From Ilumatobacteraceae bacterium (lineage in GTDB: Bacteria > Actinomycetota > Acidimicrobiia > Acidimicrobiales > Ilumatobacteraceae), in the NCBI GenBank assembly GCA_021298195.1, contig JAJTEQ010000014.1, positions 1 through 54,694 of the forward strand: a stretch of DNA of 54,694 nt, written 5' to 3'. A program made the position numbers and the translations under genes. Below are positions 34,620 to 42,528 of this stretch, in pieces (positions within the stretch are counted from its first letter, which is position 1; each line of letters starts with the position of its first letter). Below the pieces are notes generated by a model. It was not told where the DNA came from, ran no database searches, and saw only the letters and a list, made by a program, of their open reading frames with translations.

Positions 34620-34889
34620 GACTGGGCTCCTTGTGCTCGATGGGCTCGGTGGGTTGTTGTCATCGTTCGGTGATGCTTCAAGATAGTTCTAGTAATAAGC
34701 GCTGTGGATTGTGGACAAACACGCGTCCGTCCAGCGTAGAACATGGTTCGGGGTGTGTCGGCTTGTACACAGCCGCGCACAGCCACATGGTGACAGCGGG
34801 GTGTGTCGGGGGATAACCCGGCCCCGTGCACAGGCGCATCAACACGATGCGCACACGATGTCCACACGCGGCTCATCAGTCGGATCCCC
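34620..34889. other. Probable chromosomal replication origin (oriC), dnaA-dnaN intergenic region
   Basis: This 270-nt gap between dnaA and dnaN holds an exact actinobacterial DnaA box (TGTGGACAA at 34710-34718, the reverse complement of TTGTCCACA). One-mismatch boxes lie at 34763-34771 (TTGTACACA) and 34858-34866 (ATGTCCACA), and a weaker TGTGGATTG at 34703-34711 abuts the exact box. Just left of them, about 34662-34700 is the most A+T-rich part and could be the unwinding element. All replication genes on the left read leftward and those on the right read rightward. Confidence 0.75.
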
Positions 34890-36263
34890 TCAGTCCAACT
34901 TCAGGTTCTTGACCAACATGGTCACCTGGTCGAAGGTTTGCGTGCGTTCCATCATCAATCGTTGGATCTTCTCCACCGCGTGAATGACGGTGGTGTGATC
35001 ACGGCCTCCGAAGAGGCGCGCGATGGCGGGATAGGACAAGTCGGTGAGTTCGCGGAAGACGTACATCGCTTCCTGACGAGCGGCCACCAAGGGTCGCTGG
35101 CGACTCTTGCCTTTCAGGGCTTCCACGCTGTGCCCGAGGAGCCGGGCGATTTCGGCCAACAACTCCTCGTCGGTCCGGTGCTTGGGTGCCGAATCCGGAA
35201 GAAGGTCCTCGAGCAACCGCTCGGCTTGGCCCACGGTCATGTCGACACGGTTCAAACTGGCGTAGGCACTCACACGGATGAGGGCGCCCTCCAGTTCACG
35301 AATGTTGCTGGTGACGCGCGAGGCGATGAAGTTCAGGACGTCGGCGGGAACGTGGGTGCCCTCCCGCTCGGTCTTGTTGCGCAGAATCGCGAGGCGGGTC
35401 TCGAGATCCGGGGGCTGCACGTCGGTGATCAAACCCCAACGGAAGCGGCCGATCAGGCGCTCTTCCAGGTTCGGGATGGCGTCGGGGACGCGGTCCGAGG
35501 AGATGACGATCTGCTTGTTGGCGCCGTGGAGGGCGTTGAAGGTGTGGAAGAACTCCTCTTGCAACCCCTCCTTGCCCTCCATGAACTGGATGTCGTCGAT
35601 GAGCAGAACGTCGATGTCGCGGTAGCGACGCTTGAAATTGGCGATCGAGTTGTTTCGGATGCCGTCGACGTATTCGTTGAGGAAGGTCTCCGTCGAGATG
35701 TATCGCACCTGATAGTGGCTGTAGTTCTGGAGGACGTAGTGCCCGATGGCGTGCAACAGGTGCGTCTTGCCCAGACCAGCCGATCCGTAAATGAACAGCG
35801 GGTTGTAGGAACGGGCCGGGGTCTCGGCCACCCGTTGCGCGGCGGCCAGGGCGAAGCTGTTCGATGCTCCGCGCACGAAGGTTTCGAAGGTGTAACGCGG
35901 GTTCAATCCGGCTCGGTCGGCGATCGACGAACCGTCGGGCTCGGGTCCCTTGACCACGACCGTTTCGGTGGGTCGCACCGCCAAGGTGGGGGTGACGTCG
36001 ATGACCGCGGTGTCGGGGGCCACGATCTCGACGACCAGGTTGCGGGACCCGGCGCCGGCCTCGGCCATGGCATCGAGCACGATCGGGTAGTAACGAGACA
36101 GGATCTTGTCGCGCACCGTTCCGCTCGGCACCGCCAATCGCAGGGTGTCCTCGGTGACCCCCAAGGCGTGCACGTCGTTGAACGTCGAGTACCAGACGGC
36201 GTCGGACACCTGGGCGCGCAGGGAGAGGGACACCGCTGTCCACATGTTCTCTGCCTCTTCCAC
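34890..36263 (-). CDS. dnaA: Chromosomal replication initiator DnaA
   Basis: 457 residues from a GTG chosen because GGAG lies 6 nt upstream and it leaves a normal distance to the first family helix (MWTAVSLSL). A longer frame to 36323 runs through DnaA boxes and an ATG at 36245 would be too short. Domain I covers about 1-90; the AAA+ domain has Walker A GSAGLGKTH near 150 and Walker B LLIDDIQF near 213. Domain IV ends with the signature FGGRDHTTVIHA near 430. It opens the origin by binding DnaA boxes. Its own upstream region contains such boxes, suggesting autoregulation. Confidence 0.95.
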   Translation of the reverse strand: MEEAENMWTAVSLSLRAQVSDAVWYSTFNDVHALGVTEDTLRLAVPSGTVRDKILSRYYPIVLDAMAEAGAGSRNLVVEIVAPDTAVIDVTPTLAVRPTETVVVKGPEPDGSSIADRAGLNPRYTFETFVRGASNSFALAAAQRVAETPARSYNPLFIYGSAGLGKTHLLHAIGHYVLQNYSHYQVRYISTETFLNEYVDGIRNNSIANFKRRYRDIDVLLIDDIQFMEGKEGLQEEFFHTFNALHGANKQIVISSDRVPDAIPNLEERLIGRFRWGLITDVQPPDLETRLAILRNKTEREGTHVPADVLNFIASRVTSNIRELEGALIRVSAYASLNRVDMTVGQAERLLEDLLPDSAPKHRTDEELLAEIARLLGHSVEALKGKSRQRPLVAARQEAMYVFRELTDLSYPAIARLFGGRDHTTVIHAVEKIQRLMMERTQTFDQVTMLVKNLKLD

Positions 36264-36597
36264 CAGCGACTCCGTGCCTTTCGTACTTCCCCATCCACAA
36301 CCGTGTCCACATGGTGTGGACAACCCCCGGCTGTGGTGTGTGTGACCGTGTCGGCACCAAATCCACAGGGTGTGGCACCGGAATCGGAGACCCTAGCACC
36401 CTGTGGATAGTGAGCGAAAAGTCGGGATTGGGGGACCATGTTGCCCTCGGCGACCTCGTCCCCTTAGCCTTGCCGTTTGCACCCGAAATCGGGGTCGGTC
36501 CCGTCGGGCCGCCGCCGACCTCGGGAGGGCTAAATAGTGGCCACTACCTGGTGTTTCTCGCCTGCATTGGTCGTCACCAGGAATCGAGGAGTCTGTC
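36264..36597. promoter_or_regulatory. dnaA-rpmH intergenic region with DnaA boxes
   Basis: This 334-nt divergent region has an exact DnaA box TGTGGACAA at 36315-36323, facing GTGTCCACA at 36303-36311 as an inverted pair, and one-mismatch TGTGGATAG at 36402-36410. AAATCCACA (36359-36367) and CCATCCACA (36291-36299) are two-mismatch sites. The boxes cluster near the dnaA side, suiting dnaA autoregulation or a secondary part of the origin. The rpmH half (about 36441-36597) carries a promoter and leader. No coding region was seen. Confidence 0.65.
36441..36470 (+). promoter_or_regulatory. Candidate rpmH promoter
   Basis: TTGCCC at 36441-36446 and TAGCCT at 36465-36470 are separated by 18 nt, matching sigma-70-type -35 and -10 elements. 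The transcript would have a leader of about 120 nt before rpmH. Confidence 0.45.
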
Positions 36598-36732
36598 GTG
36601 AAGCGTACGTATCAACCCAACAAGAAGCGCCGGTCGGTCAAGCACGGCTTCCGCGCGCGCATGTCCACCCGCGCCGGGCGAGCGGTTCTCAAGGCTCGGC
36701 GCCTGAAGGGTCGCAAGCGGCTGTCGGCTTGA
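36598..36732 (+). CDS. rpmH: Ribosomal protein bL34
   Basis: 44 residues starting with GTG, preceded by GAGGAG 6 nt upstream. The sequence [20 protein letters not shown] and the basic C-terminus are the bL34 signature, at its usual length of 44-47 residues. It is a large-subunit protein. The stop overlaps the TTG start of rnpA by 4 nt (TTGA), so rnpA translation depends on rpmH. Too short to be listed by length-filtered gene calls, but certain. Confidence 0.97.
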   Translation: MKRTYQPNKKRRSVKHGFRARMSTRAGRAVLKARRLKGRKRLSA

Positions 36733-37046
36733 TCGGTCGTCTCCACAGCCGCGACGAGTTCGCTCGACTTCGTCGAGAGGGAACTCGCCTTCGCAGTGGA
36801 GTCCTCTGGTGCACCATGGTCGTGGACCCCTCACTTGATGGGCCCCGGGTGGCCTTCGCGATCGGTCGGCAGTCCGGAATCGCCGTCGAACGCAATCGGG
36901 CCCGTCGGCGATGTCGCGAAGCTCTGCGAAGCACGACACTCCCGCCGGGTCTCTACGTGTTCGGTCTCACCCGGCCCGCCCACGAGGTGTCCTTTGCCCG
37001 CCTGCGCACCAGCGTCGCTGATCTCCAAGCTCGAATCTCGTTATGA
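36729..37046 (+). CDS. rnpA: Ribonuclease P protein component
   Basis: 105 residues from an unusual TTG start that overlaps the rpmH stop. The family signature [13 protein letters not shown] lies at about 55-67 and the N-terminal [15 protein letters not shown] is typical. It binds RNase P RNA and helps remove the 5' leader of tRNAs. The end overlaps yidD by ATGA. The RNase P RNA gene is not in the window. Confidence 0.94.
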   Translation: MIGRLHSRDEFARLRREGTRLRSGVLWCTMVVDPSLDGPRVAFAIGRQSGIAVERNRARRRCREALRSTTLPPGLYVFGLTRPAHEVSFARLRTSVADLQARISL

Positions 37047-37306
37047 AATCTTTCCTGCTCAAATCCATTGATTGGTATCAAAAAAGCCGTGAGGGCCGTC
37101 CGTCCCCGTGTCGGTTCACGCCGTCGTGTTCCGAATACGCCAAGCAGGCCGTCACGCAATACGGTGCGGGTCGGGGCACCTGGCTCAGTGTGCGCCGTTT
37201 GAGCCGTTGTCGACCCTTCGGTCCGTCAGGCTTTGACCCCGTTCCCGAGCCACACGACCATCACTCTCGTTCGCATCACATCCATCAGAAACAAGGGGCG
37301 TCCTGA
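37043..37306 (+). CDS. yidD: Membrane protein insertion efficiency factor YidD
   Basis: 87 residues. The family core CRFTPSCSEYAKQAVTQYGAGRGTWLSVRRLSRCRPF at about 23-59 is complete, with the three conserved cysteines, and is followed by a short tail with FDPVPE and a His-rich end. It is a peripheral membrane protein that helps Sec/YidC insertion. It overlaps rnpA by 4 nt, and yidC starts 1 nt after its stop. Confidence 0.95.
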   Translation: MKSFLLKSIDWYQKSREGRPSPCRFTPSCSEYAKQAVTQYGAGRGTWLSVRRLSRCRPFGPSGFDPVPEPHDHHSRSHHIHQKQGAS

Positions 37307-37307
37307 C

Positions 37308-38303
37308 ATGTTCCAAGCCGCGGCCTGGCTGATCAGCCAGTTCTACGAACTCACCAGCAACCACATCTTCTCGATTTCGTTGGTCGCCCTGGTGATCATG
37401 ATGTTGATCTTCCCGTTGACCCTGAAGAGCACCAAGTCGATGCTCGAGATGCAACGCGTTCAACCCGAAATGCGTCGTTTGCAGCAGCAATATCGCAACG
37501 ATCGACAGAAGTTGAACGAAGAGATGATGAAGCTCTACCAAGAGCACAAAGTCAATCCACTGGCATCTTGTCTGCCACTACTTGCGCAAATGCCCATCTT
37601 CATCATCATGTTCCGAGTGCTTCATGGGCTCACGAACAAGGATGCCATGGGTCTGATCGACCCCGATTACATCAGCAAATCCAGCAAGTTGTACGAGAGC
37701 CTCGCGGGTCAGAAAGAGATGCTGTCGTTCGGCCTCGACCTGTCACTCACCCCGGTGAAGGCCATTCAGGACAACGCGGCCACCGGCGTGATCTATGCCC
37801 TGTTGGTGGCCGCCCTCATGGGTCTGTACTTCCTGCAGCAGCGCATGATCGCCTCGCGCACGGTCTCGCCCACCATGTCGGCGACTCAGCAAAAAGTGAT
37901 GCAGTACCTGCCGGTTTTCTTCGGCGTCTTTCAGCTGTTTTTCCCTGTTGCGCTGGTGTTTTACTACATCGCCCAGACCCTCGTGCGCATCGCCCAGCAG
38001 AGCTACATCACTCGGCGCTTTTACCGCGGAGACGAATCCTTGGGCAAGCAGGCTCAGGCCGCCAGCGTCAAGGCCCGCGAAATGGCCGAGAAGGACGGTG
38101 GCGGAACCGGCCTGTTCAGCCAACTGAAGCAGGACGCCGCACGGGGCAAAGAACAACCCAAGTCGGCACCCAAGCCCACCTCCAGCAAGCGAGTGACCCC
38201 GCCCAAGTCGGGCTCGACCCCGGGCAAAGGCAAGCCCACTCCCCCGAATCGTCCCAAGCCGTCAGCGGGCAAGTCCCGGCACCCCAAGCCCCCGCGCCCC
38301 TGA
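37308..38303 (+). CDS. yidC: Membrane protein insertase YidC
   Basis: 331 residues from the ATG of MFQAAAWLIS; an upstream in-frame ATG lies inside yidD and is unlikely. Five or so hydrophobic helices are visible (about 4-30, 95-125, 160-200, 215-245). The YidC/Oxa1 features TLKSTKSMLEMQRVQPEM and NPLASCLPLLAQMPIFIIMF are present. It inserts proteins into the cytoplasmic membrane alone or with Sec. The C-terminal 70 residues are Lys/Pro-rich, a long basic tail seen in actinobacterial YidC that may contact ribosomes. It is the short Gram-positive type with no large periplasmic domain. Confidence 0.94.
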   Translation: MFQAAAWLISQFYELTSNHIFSISLVALVIMMLIFPLTLKSTKSMLEMQRVQPEMRRLQQQYRNDRQKLNEEMMKLYQEHKVNPLASCLPLLAQMPIFIIMFRVLHGLTNKDAMGLIDPDYISKSSKLYESLAGQKEMLSFGLDLSLTPVKAIQDNAATGVIYALLVAALMGLYFLQQRMIASRTVSPTMSATQQKVMQYLPVFFGVFQLFFPVALVFYYIAQTLVRIAQQSYITRRFYRGDESLGKQAQAASVKAREMAEKDGGGTGLFSQLKQDAARGKEQPKSAPKPTSSKRVTPPKSGSTPGKGKPTPPNRPKPSAGKSRHPKPPRP

Positions 38304-38326
38304 CCCAACCGAGAAAAGAGTGACCC

Positions 38327-39157
38327 ATGGAATGGGTGGAAACCACCGGAAAAACCGTCGAAGAGGCCAAGAGCATCGCCTTGGACCGCTTGGGCGTTGC
38401 TGACGAAGACGCCGAGTTCGAGATCCTCGAGGAGCCCAAGCCGGGCCTCTTCGGCCGTGTTCGCGGCGAGGCTCGTGTGCGGGCGCGCGTGAAGCCCAAG
38501 TCGCCACGAGCCAAGAATGACCGCCGGGATCGGGGTCGCCGTCGTGAGGGGGCGCCCCGCGAGGAGGGCTCCAACGAGCGATCGGGCGACAACCGTTCGC
38601 CCCGCCAGAAGCCTCAGAAGCAGGAGAAGAAGATGACCGACAACACCGATCGCCCCCGCCGTGAGCGCCCCGAAGGCCCTCCCGCCGACCCCGCCGAGGT
38701 GGCAGCCCAAGCCGAGAAGTTCCTGTTGGGACTGGCCTCGGCACTCGGCGCATCAGCCACCACCAATTCGGTGATCGACGGCGACGACATCGAAGTCCAT
38801 CTGAACGGCAACGACTTGGGTCTGTTGGTCGGCCCGCGGGGGAGCACCCTGCAGGCGGTTCAGGACATCACCCGCGTGGTGGCCCAACGCCGTATGGGCG
38901 ATCATGACACCCGGTTGCGAATCGACGTGGGTGGCTATCGAGCCAAGCGCAAGGAGGCCTTGGGACGTTTCGTGAATCAGGTGGCCGACGACGTGGTGTC
39001 GACGGGTACCGCGCGAGCGTTGGAAGCCATGCCGTCGTCCGACCGCAAGATCGTGCACGACGCCCTGAACGGTCGCACCGACATCGCCACCCATTCCGAG
39101 GGCGAGGACCCCAACCGCCGCGTGGTCATCACCCCGGCGGCCGCCAACGAAGGCTGA
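38327..39157 (+). CDS. jag: RNA-binding protein Jag/KhpB (Jag_N, KH, R3H)
   Basis: 276 residues. A Jag_N domain (about 1-50, with VEEAKSIALDRLGVADEDAEFEILEEPKPGLFGR) is followed by a long charged disordered linker rich in Arg, Glu and Pro (about 55-125). Then come a KH domain (about 140-190, LGLLVGPRGSTLQAVQDITRVV) and an R3H domain (about 195-270). KhpB binds many RNAs and affects cell elongation in Gram-positives. The linker is longer than usual. The stop and the rsmG start share one base (TGATG). Confidence 0.92.
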   Translation: MEWVETTGKTVEEAKSIALDRLGVADEDAEFEILEEPKPGLFGRVRGEARVRARVKPKSPRAKNDRRDRGRRREGAPREEGSNERSGDNRSPRQKPQKQEKKMTDNTDRPRRERPEGPPADPAEVAAQAEKFLLGLASALGASATTNSVIDGDDIEVHLNGNDLGLLVGPRGSTLQAVQDITRVVAQRRMGDHDTRLRIDVGGYRAKRKEALGRFVNQVADDVVSTGTARALEAMPSSDRKIVHDALNGRTDIATHSEGEDPNRRVVITPAAANEG

Positions 39158-39702
39158 TGTCGGCTCTTTCCTCCGACAATCGAGCACGACTGATCGATGC
39201 GCTGGGCGAGGCCCAGCGCATCGGCATGTTGGGGGACCGACCACTCGAGGAGGTCGTGGACCACTCCTTGGGCTTCGTCCAGGCTCTGCCGCCGCAGGTA
39301 CGGACGGTGATTGATGTGGGCTCGGGTGGCGGCGACCCCGGGCTGGTGATCGCGATGGCCCGGCCGGACATCGCCCTCACCTTGGTCGATCGCCGCGCCA
39401 AGCGCACGGATCTCCTGGTGCGCTTGGTGGGCCGGCTGGGGCTTCGTGACCGCGTTGAGGTCGTGGAAGCCGACGTGGAGGACCTACCCATTCAAGCTGC
39501 GGGCCGCACCTGGGACGCCGTCACCAGTCGCGGTTTTGGTCCACCGGAGTACACCGCCCGCTTGGGGGCACCCCTTCTTGCCCCCACCGGACTGCTGTTG
39601 GTGAGCGAACCCCCAGGGTCCGACGGTGCGCGGTGGCGGGGAATGCCCGGGTGGGAACTTCGGGAGATTGTGGCCGGCGTCGCGATTCTCGAACGCCGCT
39701 GA
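39157..39702 (+). CDS. rsmG: 16S rRNA (guanine-N7)-methyltransferase RsmG
   Basis: 181 residues with the SAM-binding motif VIDVGSGGGDPGLVIA at about 48-63 and VDRRAKRTDLLVRL near 74. It methylates the conserved G527 of 16S rRNA. Length is at the short end of the family (about 200), with some loss near the C-terminus. It is coupled to jag and followed by parS sites. The rsmG-parA-parB order is widely conserved. Confidence 0.93.
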   Translation: MSALSSDNRARLIDALGEAQRIGMLGDRPLEEVVDHSLGFVQALPPQVRTVIDVGSGGGDPGLVIAMARPDIALTLVDRRAKRTDLLVRLVGRLGLRDRVEVVEADVEDLPIQAAGRTWDAVTSRGFGPPEYTARLGAPLLAPTGLLLVSEPPGSDGARWRGMPGWELREIVAGVAILERR

Positions 39703-39705
39703 GAA

Positions 39706-39721
39706 TGTTCCACGTGGAACA
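39706..39721. other. parS site 1 (perfect palindrome)
   Basis: TGTTCCACGTGGAACA is a 16-nt perfect inverted repeat. It is the classic parS form with C/G in place of T/A at two positions, located 85 nt before parA. ParB binds such sites and nucleates segregation. Confidence 0.9.
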
Positions 39722-39744
39722 CGGAGTCCGTGGGACTCCCCCGA

Positions 39745-39760
39745 TGTTCTACGTGGAACA
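39745..39760. other. parS site 2 (one mismatch)
   Basis: TGTTCTACGTGGAACA differs from site 1 by one base. It lies 39 nt from site 1 (start to start) and 30 nt before parA. Confidence 0.85.
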
Positions 39761-39776
39761 CATCACACCGATCCGG

Positions 39777-39789
39777 TACTGTGAGACGC
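39777..39789 (+). promoter_or_regulatory. Putative -10 box for leaderless parA transcript
   Basis: TACTGT at 39777-39782 is followed by 7 nt and ATG at 39790. It lies directly beyond parS site 2, so ParB binding could affect this promoter. Confidence 0.5.
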
Positions 39790-40596
39790 ATGGCCGCTGA
39801 TTCGACATCCACGCGCCCGTTGCCGCGAATCTTGGCCGTGGCGAATCAAAAGGGCGGGGTTGGCAAGACCACCACGTCGGTCAACCTCAGTGCCTGTTTG
39901 GCCGAAGCCGGCTATCGGGTCCTGCTGGTGGACCTGGACCCGCAGGGAAATGCCTCCTCCGGGGTGGGAATCGATACCCGGGGGATCGAGACGTCCATGT
40001 ACGACGTGATCCTGCACGACGCCCCCATGGACGACTGCATCGAACCGGCCTCGGTCAAGAACCTCTTCGTCGCCCCCTCGAACCTCGATCTGGCGGGCGC
40101 CGAGATCGAGCTGGTCCCCCAATTCGCCCGCGAAGGTCGCCTCAAACGAGCCATCGAATCAGTCATCGACGATTACGACTTCGTTCTCATCGACTGCCCG
40201 CCGTCGCTGGGTTTGTTGACCGTCAACGCCTTGGTGGCGGCCCGCGAGGTGCTGGTTCCCATCCAGTGCGAGTACTACGCCCTCGAAGGCCTGGGGCAAC
40301 TTCTGCGCAACGTCGACCTGGTCAAGCGGAACCTGAACCCCGATCTGGAGGTCAGCACGATCCTGCTGGTCATGTTCGATGCGCGGACCCAATTGTCGTC
40401 CGACGTGGAGAGCGAGGTTCGGGAACACTTCGGGGACAAGGTTCTGCCGACGCGGATCCCCCGCAACGTCAAGTTGTCCGAAGCCCCCAGTCATCATCAA
40501 CCCATCAACGTGTACGACCCCTCGTCGAAGGGCGCCATCGCCTATCGACTGTCCGCCAAGGAGGTGGCCGGTGGCGCGACGCCCAGGTCTCGGTAG
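39790..40596 (+). CDS. parA: Chromosome partitioning ATPase ParA (Soj)
   Basis: 268 residues. The deviant Walker A motif KGGVGKTT is near residue 19, with DLDPQGNAS near 43, and Walker B VLIDCPPSLG near 122. It moves ParB-parS complexes along nucleoid DNA by ATP cycling. The start was set at the ATG after the -10 box; a GTG three codons earlier overlaps that box. The first 13 residues are a short flexible extension. parB begins inside the 3' end of this gene. Confidence 0.95.
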   Translation: MAADSTSTRPLPRILAVANQKGGVGKTTTSVNLSACLAEAGYRVLLVDLDPQGNASSGVGIDTRGIETSMYDVILHDAPMDDCIEPASVKNLFVAPSNLDLAGAEIELVPQFAREGRLKRAIESVIDDYDFVLIDCPPSLGLLTVNALVAAREVLVPIQCEYYALEGLGQLLRNVDLVKRNLNPDLEVSTILLVMFDARTQLSSDVESEVREHFGDKVLPTRIPRNVKLSEAPSHHQPINVYDPSSKGAIAYRLSAKEVAGGATPRSR

Positions 40597-41512
40597 AGGA
40601 CTCGATTCCCTGATTCCCTCGGGTGAGGGACGGGCCGCGCCGCCGACGGGCGGTGGAGGACCGACCTTGTTGGAGATTCCGGTGGGTGACCTGAGCACCA
40701 ACCCGAACCAGCCCCGACTGCATTTCGACGAGGATGCGCTGGCTGAACTGAGTGCGTCCGTTCGCGAGATCGGCGTTCTTCAGCCCCTGCTCGTGCGGGC
40801 CTTGCCCGACGGGAATTACCAGATCATCGCGGGTGAGCGGCGCTGGCGAGCGGCCCAGCGGGCCGGCCTGGCCACGGTTCCGGCGGTGGTCAAGACCACC
40901 GATGACATGTCGTCGGTGGAGCAGGCCCTGGTCGAGAACCTCCATCGTCAGGATTTGTTGCCGCTCGAGGAAGCCGCGGCGTACCAGCAACTCATCGACG
41001 ACTTCGGTCTCACCCACGACGCGGTCGCCAAGCGCGTGGGCAAGAGCCGAGCGTCCATCTCCAACTCGCTACGTCTCTTGACCCTTCCCCCGTCGATTCA
41101 GGGATTGCTGGCCGACGGAAAGTTGACCGCGGGGCACGCCAAAGCCCTGTTGGGGTCGCCGGATCGGGCCTATCAGGAGCAGATCGCCCGTCGGGCGGCC
41201 GACGAGGGTTGGTCCGTGCGGGCCGTGGAGGAGGCCATCCGTGATCGGGGTCTCGAGCACGCCGGTCTCGATGGTGGGGGATCGACCTCGACAAACAGTG
41301 GTGGCACCACGCGACCGGTCAGTCGTTTGCGTCAGCCCGCGGTCCTGGAGTTGGAGCAGCGCTTCTCGGACTATCTGGGGACCAAGGTCGAGGTGAAGAT
41401 GACCGGGGTCAACAAGAAGGGTTCGGTCACCATCACCTTCGCGGGGCTGGAAGACCTGGAGCGGATCTACCTGCTCATGATGGGTGCCGGTGATCTCGAC
41501 CCCGAGGAGTGA
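40571..41512 (+). CDS. parB: Chromosome partitioning protein ParB
   Basis: 313 residues from a GTG inside parA, 26 nt before the parA stop, with GGAGG 6 nt upstream. The ParB/Srx N-terminal domain covers about 35-130, with the CTP-binding segment GERRWRAAQRAG near 82 and ENLHRQDLLPLEEA near 116. An HTH near 145-170 (VAKRVGKSRASISNSLRLL) reads parS, and the C-terminal dimerisation domain follows. It spreads from the parS sites just upstream. A hairpin follows the stop. Confidence 0.95.
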   Translation: MARRPGLGRGLDSLIPSGEGRAAPPTGGGGPTLLEIPVGDLSTNPNQPRLHFDEDALAELSASVREIGVLQPLLVRALPDGNYQIIAGERRWRAAQRAGLATVPAVVKTTDDMSSVEQALVENLHRQDLLPLEEAAAYQQLIDDFGLTHDAVAKRVGKSRASISNSLRLLTLPPSIQGLLADGKLTAGHAKALLGSPDRAYQEQIARRAADEGWSVRAVEEAIRDRGLEHAGLDGGGSTSTNSGGTTRPVSRLRQPAVLELEQRFSDYLGTKVEVKMTGVNKKGSVTITFAGLEDLERIYLLMMGAGDLDPEE

Positions 41513-41528
41513 GGGTCAAGAAACCCTC
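41511..41528 (+). terminator. Hairpin after parB
   Basis: GAGGGT at 41511-41516 pairs with ACCCTC at 41523-41528 across a CAAGAA loop. It starts within the parB stop region. Confidence 0.5.
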
Positions 41529-41541
41529 AACCTGTACACGA

Positions 41542-41569
41542 AGGTTCTGCACAGACTGTGCACAAACCT
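41542..41569. terminator. Bidirectional hairpin between convergent parB and cwlM-like gene
   Basis: A perfect TGCACAG-A-CTGTGCA inverted repeat (41548-41562) sits inside a weaker outer AGGTT/AACCT pair. It follows both stop codons. Confidence 0.5.
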
Positions 41570-41577
41570 GTGGATAA
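41569..41577 (-). other. Consensus DnaA box near the cwlM-like stop
   Basis: TGTGGATAA is an exact reverse complement of TTATCCACA, about 7 kb from oriC. A second near-box TGTGCACAA lies at 41557-41565. Confidence 0.4.
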
Positions 41578-42528
41578 CTAGGGCGCCCAAACGGTGAGGG
41601 CCAAAAAGATGGCATCAGCGATCCGTTGACTGCGCCAGGTCATGACATCAGCTGGTCCCAAGGTGACTAACACCGCGGGCATCTTGGTTTCGCGAAGAAT
41701 CGGCAGACGCATGCCCTGAACGGTCATTCGTGGAACCACATCACGCAGATGGCGCTCGATCAAGTGGGCCAGGGCGCGGCCCCCCGCTGATTCGAAGGCC
41801 GGAACCGCGTAATACGCGACGCGGGACGACGGTTCCTCACTGGCCTCCACCCCGACGTACACATCGGCTCCGAACAGGTTGGCCGTGGCTCCTTGCTGGG
41901 TCGGCTCGTCGTCTTGTGTGTCGATCAACATCGCGCCGTGTTCGCGCAGGTCGGCACTCACGGATTCCACCACCGCGGACAGGCCACCGAACGACCCCAC
42001 CGCCACGCGTCGACCAGCCAACGGCTGGCCGGTTCGCGCCTGCTCGGAGTCTCGGACGGCGGCGATACCGGGTCCGTCGCCGGTCATCTTCGACAAGCGA
42101 CGCAACACGGCCACCGTGTCCGCGGTGCAGACGCCGTCGATGTCGAGACCGGCGTTTTCCTGGAATTGTCGCGTGGCCCGCGCCGCCAAGGATCCGAAGA
42201 TGCCGTCGATGCGTCCGACGTCGAAGCCGAGACGCGACAGGATTCGTTGCAGTTCGGCCACGTCGTCACCGCGAAGGTTGGGTGAACGCAACATGAGAGG
42301 ACGATCACCGAGGCTCCACCACGCTTCGACGAGGGTGGTCCAGGTTCCTTCGTCGCAGATTCCGGTGACGGCCAGACCCCGATCGAGTTGGAAGTCAGCG
42401 ATCGCCTGACGGGTGCCGGCGCAGTAGGTCCCGGGTATCACCCCAGCGTCGGACAGATATCCGGCGGCACCGAGGCGACGTTGCAGCTGTCGAACGGCCT
42501 CGCCCGTGTCGTCGGGCGACAGGGCCAT
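41578..42528 (-). CDS. cwlM: CwlM-like protein: two peptidoglycan-binding domains plus degenerate amidase domain
   Basis: 316 residues. Two PG-binding (PF01471-type) repeats lie at about 5-68 and 77-145, each ending with a RQAIADFQ / RATRQFQ helix. An Amidase_3-like domain covers about 168-316. The terminal RETKMPAVLV motif is kept, but the region expected to hold the zinc-ligand SIHxN reads VYVGVEASE, with no histidine, and the first ligand region (VAVGSFGG) also lacks the usual DAGHGG. No signal peptide is present. In mycobacteria CwlM is a cytoplasmic, PknB-controlled activator of MurA. The present gene sits at the same place (next to trxA and parB), so the same role is likely, and hydrolase activity is unlikely. 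Confidence 0.85.
   Translation of the reverse strand: MALSPDDTGEAVRQLQRRLGAAGYLSDAGVIPGTYCAGTRQAIADFQLDRGLAVTGICDEGTWTTLVEAWWSLGDRPLMLRSPNLRGDDVAELQRILSRLGFDVGRIDGIFGSLAARATRQFQENAGLDIDGVCTADTVAVLRRLSKMTGDGPGIAAVRDSEQARTGQPLAGRRVAVGSFGGLSAVVESVSADLREHGAMLIDTQDDEPTQQGATANLFGADVYVGVEASEEPSSRVAYYAVPAFESAGGRALAHLIERHLRDVVPRMTVQGMRLPILRETKMPAVLVTLGPADVMTWRSQRIADAIFLALTVWAP

Noticed and set aside
34803-36410. 535-codon open frame antisense to dnaA
   Set aside because: It covers the DnaA coding region and the oriC and intergenic regulatory sites; composition is shadow-like.
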